Assembly (NCBI GenBank): GCA_940671915.1
Contig: CALNVZ010003426.1
Span: forward strand, 14,810,185 to 14,874,184
Direction of reading: 5' to 3'
DNA from: Paracentrotus lividus
Taxonomy: Eukaryota; Echinodermata; Echinoidea; Camarodonta; Echinidae
Length of the DNA: 64,000 nucleotides
Positions 37,441 to 49,400 of the stretch are shown in pieces. The position numbers and the translations under genes are program-made. The notes below the pieces were generated by a model. The model was not told the DNA's origin, ran no database searches, and saw nothing but the letters and a program-made list of their open reading frames with translations. Every line of letters starts with the position of its first letter. Position 1 is the stretch's first letter.

Positions 37441-40400
37441 TTTAGACTGTGTACTCCCTACCGAAAGAAAACGAGTCTATCATAAAGTGTCCACACTGTG
37501 GTAACACTGTGAAAATGGGCCAAATCCACACAGTCGACTTTGTGAACACATTGTCCGAGACCTTCACAATGCGACGACTATATTGATTTTGCCCATCAAT
37601 TTTGTTCACACTGTCGGACACTGTGTTTTTTCCGGCAGGGCTTATTTTGGGGCTTTTACCGGGCATCTTTGTTTGTTAACGTACCTGTAACAGTGACTGT
37701 GAAGACGCATGTATCGATGATATTTGCATCAGCTCGAGCAGTACAACCGACCCACGTAACTCCATACCGAAACACATCATAGGAGGTGTATGTACATGCA
37801 ATAGATACGTTTTGCCCGTCAAAGCCGAGTACGTATGGGTCGATAGTGATATTGGACGAGGTAGCTAGACCTTCATCTGTGGACGCTGTTTGGTTTGGAC
37901 AGTTCAATCCGTCCTTAGGCCTACCTATATTCGAAATAAGAGTTATAGAAAGCGAAAATTAAGATAAACAATTAAGAAAATTAAGATAACCATTGTACGT
38001 GGACTATCAATGCGATATCAGTGTTATTGATAAATTTATTGCATTTTATTAACATGTGAAATTTGTTTCTCGAGTGTTTATGGATTGGTATTCACATTTG
38101 CCATATCAGGTCAAAAATAGTTGAAAATGTGCCTAAGCGAAAGTTAAACAAGGTAAACATTTTCAGGCCAATGCTATATCCATTTAATTGACATTGGTAT
38201 ATCATCTCGGGTCACTATGTTTTTTGCTTTGTCTGTACTCTCCGCCAGCCATTTTCTGCGATTCCTACAATTTTGATATAGCTGTAAAAAGGATAGGCCT
38301 AGGCCTACTGCCTAGTGCGTGTCTTGAAAAAAAAAATGGGCATGAGATGTACAATTTCTCTGCGAAGTCTTTTGTAGTGAGGTGCAGTACGTACGACCAT
38401 CTCTGAAAACCCACCGCATAATTTTCCTATATCAAAGTTTTAACCTCGAAATATGTTATTTAACTATCTGACTTACCAGTTGATGAAGGATTCGATCTTG
38501 AATAACCCTCTGTAAAATAAAAAGGTCAAAATAACAACAGAAGCAGCCGTTATAACAGCCAGTCCTGATACATGTAAAAAAATATATATATCATTTTTTG
38601 TCTTGATATACATGTATACATTCAAAGCGCGAACAAGGCAGTAATCCGAGTAAAGGCTTGTACACCTAACGGAGAAAAACAAAAGTAACAGAGGAGATAT
38701 GTGTCATCGACTCAGAACAAAATTATGAGATAGGCCTATCGCTAATTATAAATTGTTCCGTTCAAATGCTTAAAGCAAATGCAAATATGAAATTAAAGGG
38801 CTAGTTCAGACCAAAGAAAGGTTGATTTTATTAAAAAGGCTTGCACACCTAACGGAGAAAAACAAAATTAACAGAGAAGACATGTTTCATTGACCTCGAA
38901 CAAAATACTTATGTGCCAAATTGTGAGATAGGCCTATCGCTAATTATAAATTGTTCCGTTCAAATGCTTAAAGCAAATGCAAATATGAAATTAGAGGGCT
39001 AGTCCGGACCGATGAAAGGTTGATTTTATTGAAAGGAGACAAATAAGAGAAAAAAATCAAAAGAAATTTGAAATCAGACTAATAAAAGAAAGTAATGAAT
39101 ATCTTCACGATGAAAAAAAAAATGCTGATCGCAATAGGCCTACCGAATTGGCAAAACAGTCTCGAAGCTGTGATGTCATAGGGGCAGTTTTTGTCATAAT
39201 TGTATTATCATAAATGTCCACTTTATTTGTTAAGATTCTGTTTCCCTCATAACTTTACCCAGGTTAAAGGATAGGAATAATTTCATTGGATATATGGGTT
39301 TATATATACTGGTCGATTCCATGATGTGTTATGCGAGACATTTTGACAACATTTTAAAACTTTTTGAAATGGAAATAAAAGAATATTTTCTTGATTGATG
39401 GTTATCCTCAAGTAGTATCAAAAGGGGGACAAGAACTTGTTTCAATTACGCATCCTTTTCAGTTGAGATGAAGAAAAGGACTGTGTCGTACGGGACACAA
39501 AATTAACAGGAAAACAAAGAGACAAATACAACAAAAGTATGGAACCGCTCATAATGACATATATAAAAATTTTAATGACATACCAAAGAAAATTTATATT
39601 TTTCTCGAATTTTACAATTTTAACCTTCACAAATATTTTTTTTTATATTGCAATCCTACCTAACATGTTTGCTTTTTGTATTAATAGATGGAATGATGTG
39701 TTATTTTTTTTTTTATCATGATGTAATAATCATAAATTGTCTTTCCTTTGGACTTCAACTTTAATCAGAGCTATTAAAGCTCACGAAACAAAGGCCATGT
39801 GCCTCGTACGTAACCAAGATTGGATCGGTTTGTCTCAGAATTTACCTGAAACGAGGACCAAACAGTCGGCACCAGCATCTTCATCATGATCACACGTGAA
39901 CCGCTCAGGCCTATCATGGAAGCATGTTCCCAGGTTCGATTCAGTTCCAATGCAATCGACATTGTTGATCAAGATATCCCCACTTCCTTCACCATACGTG
40001 GCCTGAGTTGGAGCATAAGCTGCGCCGAAGAACCCAAGCATTCTGCAGACGACTTCGGCGTCTACTGACTCCCAATAATCATCACAAACAGTTCCCCACG
40101 CTCCGTTATGAAGGACCTCGACTCTGCCCGTATTGTTGTTCGGACCGTCAACTAGACGGACTTCCAGATCGACGGGTTCTTAATTGAATCAAATATACAT
40201 TATTGAAGTATTTATTCATGGAAGGATCATTATAACCCCAACCTATTAAATGATATTTATGCCCCCAAAAGAAATTAAAATAAATGGAAAGTGAAAATTA
40301 GAGAACATTTCTAATGTCAAAAAAAAAAGAGAAGACCAGATAGACAGAGAAAGAGAGAGAGAGAGAGTGAGAGAGAGACAAAGATGGGCAGACAAACACA

Positions 40401-43400
40401 ATGAGATATAATGAGACGGTGCTGAAAGGTCATCTCTATGTGCGTGGTTTGAATGTGCGTAGCTGAAGATCAGGCTATCGTTGTCAGCTCAAAGTGCAAA
40501 AACCTACTATGTACCAAATTCGTACTTTTTCGATGCAAACTGTAAATGAATATGTTGACAAAAAGTGAGCTGGTAACGTGGAGGATTCGAACCCCGTACC
40601 TTTTGATCGTAAGCCAAGATGTTAGAAGTGAATAAACGAAGGCCTACCTGTGCAGACGATACCGGCGTCTTCCTTGTGACCACAGTCATGGTCTCCGATC
40701 GCGTTCGTGGTGCACCCTAAAAGATTGCTCTCTGTCCCTTGACAATCAACCTCATCAAGAAGAATGTCTCCAGAACCTGGACCGTATATGGTGTTGCCTT
40801 GAAGTGCTTCGGATGCTTTGAAGAACCCAAGCATTCGGCAGACAACATTAGCGTCGTTCAAATCCCATCCATCATCGCATACTGTTCCCCATGTTCCGTT
40901 ATACTTGACTTCAACACGGCCTTCCGTAGACATACCTCCTGTTTTGTTAACCAGACGAACTTCCAGCATGTCTAGAGGGAATCATAAATGTTTTCCAAAT
41001 AAGACTTTTATCACTTATTGCTGGTAGGGGAGGGGGCAAGGGTCTACAGTCTGAAGCCACGTCCCCACCCAAACTTAGACTGTTAAAAAATGTTCACGCC
41101 AAAGATTATGTCAAAATATCTTTATGGATATTTGTTGTATGTATTAAGTGATGATGGGCCTATAATAGTAATTATAACTGTATCAAAACTCTATCAATTA
41201 TTTCATAATAATCTGTTCATTATATAATGAACTATTATACTTATTACAGGTAAAAAGGAAATAAATGTGTCAATTTCTAATATTTATCTTTATTAATGTA
41301 TGTATTGACTCAGTATGTTAAATACAAGTATCAAAGTGTAAAAGATTCAAAAGTTATGAATGAAATCCAGAGGAAGAAGGGAGGAAAACGTTTTCCAAGT
41401 AAAAAATAACGATAGTCAAACATCATGTATTATTCTGCTAACAAGTTTACATGGGTCTGTGAAAGTGGAACCAATCACTACTGGGCTATCGAGAAAGAGG
41501 AAACCTCAGTTAAGTCATAAGAAAACAAAATTGAAGTTTGTAATTTTGAAATCCTACCACATGAAAGGACTCTATTGTTCTGAAAAGGTTCCGAAAATTG
41601 TGAGTGGTTCACTTTTATGCTTCTTGAAATGGGTTATTCGAATGCGCCTAATCATGATAAGAAATATTGAGTAAAACATTCAAAAGCCTTTCAATAAAAG
41701 GGCTTTGGTGAAAGGATTGGAAAGGCCTACTTATTTAGTCAGCCAAGCTTATCATTACGGAAATTTCATCATGCTGCAGCTCACGATAGCCCATAAACCT
41801 TCCTGGTCAAGAAATATTGTGAAACAAGAACTTATCTGCGAACACCAGAAGTGTTTCTTTAAATGTTTCCACAGTGGGAACCCCCTACAAAGAATACTAT
41901 ATGGCTTAATCTAAGTAATTGAAGGAACAAGCCTGAACCTTAATAGGAAAGTCCAAGAACATCCACGAGAAGAAGATCAGTGAGGACACGGTTCTCAAGC
42001 ATAAAAATAAACAATTCACAATTTTGCAAGGCATTTTCAAAACATTTGGGTTCATTGATGTGTTACATCGATGAGCTGAGAGAGAAATCATTATAATTTT
42101 AATGAGTTGTACTTTCCATTGATATAGATATCATGATTACCACCGTAATATTCTTGAAATCATTAATGGTCAAACATGGGTTCCTTATTATACAACACAA
42201 AATGCTATGCCGTAATAGAAATAGGGACAGAGGCAGAAGATTGGAATATTTCCGAGAGGATTTGTAACATGAGAACTGAATTTTTTGACAGCTTTAAAAG
42301 ACTTACTCGTTTCAGTCGAAACTGGGCTCCAAATCTCTGGTGGGTATCTCATGTATAATTCGGGATGATCTACGAGTAAAAGATATTGAGAATGCTTACA
42401 ATACAGAACTTCAAAGAAAATAATTAATATCAGTCATGTTAGTAGGTAGCGTTGGTGTTAGTATAGTCAAATCGAAGTCGCTTTTCATTTCCTACATGTA
42501 TTAGATTTTGAATTAATGTGCTTTGTGTTTAAGTACACCTTTTTTGACGGACATGGGGGTAGGGAAATAGCAAAATCTTGATGAAGGCTCCTCTTCATTT
42601 TCTTTTCTCACACTGTTAAACCAACAGCCTATTAACTCATGGAAGATGTGACTCCACATAATCATAAGTTGCAAAGAATAACTTCAATACCGCCTCGACC
42701 TTCCAAAACTTTTATCTGCCTATTATACTAATTAGAATAAAAACAGTTGTACATAATTATTTGAACAATATTATTTATTTGTAAGGCCTACTTTAAATAA
42801 AATTGTAAATCGAACAGAAAATAGAAATTTACGAACCCAGAAAGATCATAAGCAAATATCAAATACTTCTGAATGAAAACCATCCTACCTATGTGTATTG
42901 AATTCCAGTCGTCTGTCACAACATCGTCTGTTGTCGAATCTAAATTAAAACAATTATGATATATGAATGCAATGATAAACCGTATATTCATGATATTGCA
43001 ACGACAAATAAAACAATGCAGTATCTAATATCGGCATGAATAAGTAAAATGAAACGAAAAAGCCGAGATAGAACTTATGGAAGGTACCCCATGCCACACC
43101 CTTTGGTATTTTAGTAAATGTGGTATTTTAGATTTTAATTTTGCAATAACATAAAAAAAATAAGCATTACACTTAATTTTGGTTTATTTTATACGTGTTT
43201 AGCTCATGTATTCCTTTATTTATTTGACCCTTACTACGGCCCATAAGCAGGTGATATATGGATAGTGAATTCCAGCACAGCCTCATTAGTGTATCCTAGA
43301 CAAAAATGTGTTATCCTGGTTATACTGATATTTGAGTATATGAGCTTTCAATTCCACTTGTTCTATACTCTTAAACTTTCCCCAGAATAACCATTTTCAT

Positions 43401-46400
43401 TTGGAAGCCATTTCAAAAGCGTAGAGTTTTAATTGGGACGCCCTGTAGTACGAATCTTCGAGTTATCTCTGTTATAGCTTATCGAGCCTTTTATTCTCCT
43501 GAATGGTATTTTGAATTGTTTAAAATTGTTTAACATTGTAAAAGTTAACGCGTTGTCTACCACGTCCCGTTGCATCACTTTTAGATTCACAACTATTATT
43601 CAATCGTAATCATTAATTCAGAGCTTTACACATAATATTAATCAATAAAATTCTTTTTAGGAAAATAAAAATTGTACCTGCTGTACACACGATGCCCGCG
43701 TCCTCGTTGTGACCGCAGTCATGGGTTCCGATAGGATTCATTTTGCACATCTCCAGACGTGTTTCTGTACCTGTACAATCAACCTCATCAAGAAGGATAT
43801 CCCCAGAACCTGGACCGTATGGAGCTACCACCAGTGCACTGGAGGCTTTGAAGGACTCATTTAGCATTTTGCAGACAACATTAGCATCGTTCAAATCCCA
43901 TCCGTCATCGCATATTGTCCCCCAAGTTCCGTTATACTGAACTTCAACGCGGCCTTCCATATCGCTTCTTCCATCCACCAAACGAACTTCAAAGAAAGCT
44001 ATTTAAGATTTGAAATAAATAAAAGTAAAATCGTGACATTAATATCTGTGCAAGAAAAAAAAACCCGAATCATCATTTTTAAGTTCAACATTTACACATT
44101 TATTTGTAATAACATTAGGGGACAGTGTGTGAAAATTAATTGACATCTCTCCTCCCTCCCACCCACCTAACTTTTGCCGGGGGGGGGGGCGAGGGGGACT
44201 CAGGAATTGTTTGATTGTTTAGTCTTCGCAGCCCGTAACCAGGGGGGGTTCGGGGGTTCGAACGAACCCCCCGCCTGGCGAGTAGGTCCGCTTGAAAAAA
44301 AAAAAAAAAAAAGGAAAGAGAAAAAAGAAAGAAAAGAAGAGGAAAAGGGGTGTGACCCCATACTTTTATGCCAGAAATGCTTCTGCAGACTCTTAAATAG
44401 ACCTAGACCTACTACCTAATGTACAAAATGTTCATGAGCTAAATTATGAAAAAATAATGCACAAATCCCCCTTTTTCAGGTGAGTCTGTGCAATTTTCGC
44501 TCACGCTCGCATATATAGCCTACTTATACATGATTATCGTCATAGCGTTTTTGAAAGGGCCGGGGGTAGGGGGTAGGGCTGATCGAGTAGATCGTTGATG
44601 GCTGAGCACGTGGAAAAGTAGAGAATCTTTTTCGTATTTTGTTATATGATTTGGAAAAAAAATTGTATAAGGAGCTGCACTGGTCCCCCCCCCCCTTCCA
44701 TCGTCCATCCTGGTTTTCAGGAGAGATTACAATAAAATGAAATTATGAGTCATTTAATAAGCGTTTTCCTGTCGGCTACATGCTCGCATTTAAGTTTTTA
44801 AAAGAAGTGATCATCATCTGTTATTCAGGAATCTAAAAAAGCAAGTGCTTAACATGCACAGCCGTCCATGTTATTGAACGGACAATTTTCGGCTCGCGCT
44901 CGCGCTCGCCCTGGTTCGATCCTGGTTCGAAAGGTCAAATTAGGCCTATATAGGTCAGAAATAAATGTATTTCAAAAAATGCACATCTTTATATCATTTT
45001 ATGTGATTTGTCCCTCCGCTTCGCGCTCGCATCTTTTTGGAATTTGGTCATCCGTTTTATTAAGGAATTTTAAAAATAGATAGAAAGTATAAATTTGCCT
45101 GAAATACAAGGCAAGTTTTTCTTCGCTCTTGCACTGACAACGTTTACTTTCTCAAAAGGGAGGTTATCGTCAACTTGTGGAAGCATTAAAAGAAAACAGA
45201 AAAATATGAGAAATTGTGCATATAATATATTACATTAGGTCACTAAAACTGAAACATTTCTAGGCTCCGCGCTTCGCCTCAGCAGTTCATTCCTTGCGAA
45301 AGTTCCTTTCAAATGTCAAACCCTTATATAAATCCATTACAGGTCTGTAAAGATATAAGCAGTCGGTCAATGGTTATCGGAACTGTAATAGCAGAGAAAT
45401 TGGAACTACCTTCAGTCAGTTGTAGAGGCACAAAATTTCCGCTCGCAGGCATCGCGACCCCGCCAAAGTTTTCAAGAAGAGCACATCTATTGCTGCCATG
45501 TGATCCTGTACTCCCACAAAGTGAAGATGTAATGAAATATTTTCCGCTCGTGACTTCGTTGCTCCACAGCTTATTTTAAAAGGATGTCTGATCGTCACTC
45601 GTAAAAACGAAACGAAATCGTGAAGGTAAAATATACTTCACTCTCGGGTTAGTATAAGCAAAATTTTCGGCTCGCGCTTCGCGCTCGAAAGGTTTACTCC
45701 TTCAAAAAAGGTCCACTTTCCAATTTTCGAACCCCCCCGTAAAAATCCTAGTTACGGGCCTGGTCTTCGGCTGCCAAATTCATTTTCATATCTAAATTTG
45801 TCCTTAATGCTATTCCGTTGGTAATTTTTAGTTAATCATCATCTGAAAATCCTCAAAACAAAATGAGACATTCTACTTGCAGCATCCGTATCCTTCAAAG
45901 TCTGACTTGTACAGTGATTTCAGTAATAATTAAATATGTATTGTTGTGCAAATGTTTGAATATTAAAACTAGAGCAATATATATATTTAACCACACTTCT
46001 AAAGTCGGTTTAAACTTCCTTCGAAGGAAAAAAAAATGTTATGAAATGTAAGGTTGAAAATAGTAAAGGAGACAAATGCTGATAAGGATGAATCTTACTG
46101 ACTACAAAGTTCGTCTTATTACAATATGTTATGTCTACATTGATAAGAAGCAGCCTTTTCGTGGCTGAAAAAAAACTAAGTGAAAATATTAAATTCATAT
46201 AGTGTCTTGGAATTTCTTGCATTGTTTTTGTTCCTAATGAATGACAAAGCTTTTAATCGATGTTTCTTTTTTGTTTGATATCCTACTCTACATTAAAGAT
46301 GTAAAATTATTGTGGCAAGAGAAAAAGAGACAGTGAAACAGAAAATGGGAATATTTCTGAGAGGATTTGCGCCTCATGACAACTGAAGTTTTGATTCGCT

Positions 46401-49400
46401 TTAAACAACTTACTCTGATCAGTCGAAACTGGGCTCCAAATCGGTTGTTGATATATCGTGTATGATTTGGGCTGATCTACATGATTTACGAGTAGAAAGA
46501 TTAAGAAAGCAATCAATACAAAACTTAAAAGAAAATAATATCAATCATAGCAGTAGGTATCCTGTAGTGGAAGTGAAAAGGTTCAACCCTATACAGTGTG
46601 TCCCAGAAAGAACTATAAACTTTGTAAATGGCTACAAAATAAGAAATATATGATTATTTATTTCATATACAGGGAAAGCTCATATCCTCAACTATTATTT
46701 GACACCAAAAAGTCCGAAAATGATGCATGCTTGAATGAGCAATGCCCACTTTTGTCAAAGACACAAAAACGAGGCTGCATAGAAATACGCGTGCCATAGG
46801 CAGGTGGTAAATGCAAAGCAGCCTCGCTTTTGTGTCCTTCACAAAAGTGGGCATTGCTCATTGAAGCATGCATTATTTTCGGATTTTTTGTGTGTGTGTC
46901 AAATGAGGGTTGAGGATATGAGCTTTCTCTACATATGAATCTTTTCCCCCAACAACCAAATAATTAGCCGCTTCGAAAGTGTGTAGTTCTTTCTGGGACA
47001 CAGTGTATAGCGTTGATGTTAGTATGTCATAATTATTGTTATTATTGTCACTACCATTGAAGGTTGGGAACGAGCGTGCGTATGGGGTGTAACAACCGGT
47101 AATGTCGCACGACGCATTATGTCAAATAAATGCATTTTTTTTTTTTTTTTTTTTGCAACGTTACCGGTCGTCACATTGGGTTGTGGGTTGGAGTGAGGGG
47201 AAAGTGAGGGTAGTTGAGGTGTGAGTGTTTTTGATAAAGTGTTCTGATGGGTTGGGGTGAGGAGTGTGTGTGTGTGTTGGACAGTGTGATGGTGTGTTAA
47301 GAATGAGAGTTTGTGTAAGCTATGGCCACATGATGTTCTTGAGCTTGTAATGATTCGTAGACGGAGCTTACTTTGTTACGGTTTCTTTATGACCTTCTTA
47401 CGACGTCCGTACGATGATCTTACGTTACGGTACATGTAGGAGCGTGTAATGCATTCGTGGCTCAGGCACGCTCTCATTTGTGCATGTGGTGTTTGATGTT
47501 AACACTAGCATTCTCTTTTTTTTTTCTTCAAAATTTATGATAGACAATGATATCTAACAAGCAAAGGCTTTAATTAAAAGCACACTCTGCTCTACATATT
47601 TACATAACAGTGGTCATACAATATCTCCTAGTGATAGTTATGTGCCCTATACTTTTGTTTTCCACGGTTTGTTATATCAACGTTCATACTTCCGACCTAT
47701 CTCCCTACCAGTGGTGTTGCATAAAACTTTTTTTCTAACCCGAGTTTTGTCGGGTTAAAAATCTCGGCTTTTGTAGACCTATTTCTTAGGTTATTCAACC
47801 TGAGTTTTAAAACTCCTTAAAAATTTATTGCATTAATACTTTTGAAAACTCTGGTATGTTTTTATGCAATGGAAAAAACAGTAAAAAATCCAGAAAAATA
47901 TTGTAACCGGAGTTTTCGGACTTTAACCTTAGTTTTTAGATTTTAACCGGAAAAAACTCCGGTAAGAAGTTTTATGCAACGGGGTCCAGGTCGGCTTTTA
48001 CAAATACCGAGGGCCCGTTGCATAAAACTTTTAACCTGAGTTTGTTCCGGTAAAAATCTGAAAACTCCGGCTAAAGTCAAAAAGAAATTCGGTTACAATA
48101 TTTTACCGGATTTTTTTTTTTTTTAAGTATTTATGCAATCGATTTTTAGGGGGTTTTAAAACCTAAGTTGAATAACCTAAGAAATAGGTCTACATAACCT
48201 GATTTTTTTAAACCCGAGAAAACTCAGGTTAGAAAAAAAGTTTTATGTAACACCACCCGAGATGTAGTACGAAGCATCCAGTTATCTCTGTCGCGCAGCT
48301 CATCGCGTCTACTACTACTACATGATATCTAATGATATCTTGTTTAACATGAATAAGCTCTTGCATTGTCTACCATGTCCTGTCGCATCGCCTTCGGATC
48401 TTTAAACATAACTTTATTCTTTTTAATGCATAAATTAACACATTTATTTCGAGAAAAGTAAAATTGTACCTGCTGTACACACGATGCCCGCGTCCTCGTT
48501 GTGATTACAGTTATGGGTTCCGATGGGATTCATTTTGCACCTCCCAAGACGTTTTTCTGTCCCTGTACAATCAACCTCATCAAGAAGGATATCCCCAGAA
48601 CCTGGACCGTAATGAGCTCCGAGTGGTGCACTGGAAGCTTTGAAGGACTCATTTAGCATTTTGCAGACAACATTAGCATCGTTCAAATCCCATCCGTCAT
48701 CGCATATTGTTCCCCATACTCCGTTATACTGAACTTCAACACGGCCTTCCATATTGCTTGTTCCATCCACCAAACGAACTTCAAAGAAAGCTTTTTAAGA
48801 TTTGAAAGAAATGAAATTGAAGTTGTGATAGGTTAAAGGGATGCAGTAACATTGAATGATATTCAAATCACATTTATTCGATTTAGCTTATTTTGCCAAC
48901 ATAATTATAAACACTTAGGTCAGTCTGGTATCTCTTCGAAATTGCAAGCTAATTGCTTGCTTTACCTTCGAGATATCAATGATTTCATACTCAAAATTTA
49001 TAAACCAACACCGGACGGTTTATAAAACCATGTACTTTTCCACACACCCATTTCCTGTTGTAAAGTTCCCCGTCTCTAGCGGCCTGGTGAGTTATCAGCA
49101 GAGGGTACTGGTGTTCGGTTGTATGCTTGGCATTGTTTGTTACACTGTTTTAAGGTAGTAAATGACTTCCATTTGATCTGAAACTTTCAGTACTTTGTTT
49201 TTACTGTTGGAACAATATAATTTTATTAATCTTGATATAATTGCTCTTGTTTTTGAAAGCTACTAAATCCCTTTAATATCTATGTAGAAAGACAGGAATC
49301 GTGATTTTGAGATAAAACATGTAGCCAATACCACTTAAAATAATTTATAAACTAATTTTTATTAACATTAGGAGTTGGCTTTTGGGGGTTCGAGGTATAG

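Noticed and set aside
37270-37485. Phe-rich 71-codon frame
   Set aside because: Translation of T runs; low complexity.
41360-41914. Two plus-strand frames in the intron before SRCR3
   Set aside because: No domain, no splice or start support, opposite strand to the gene.
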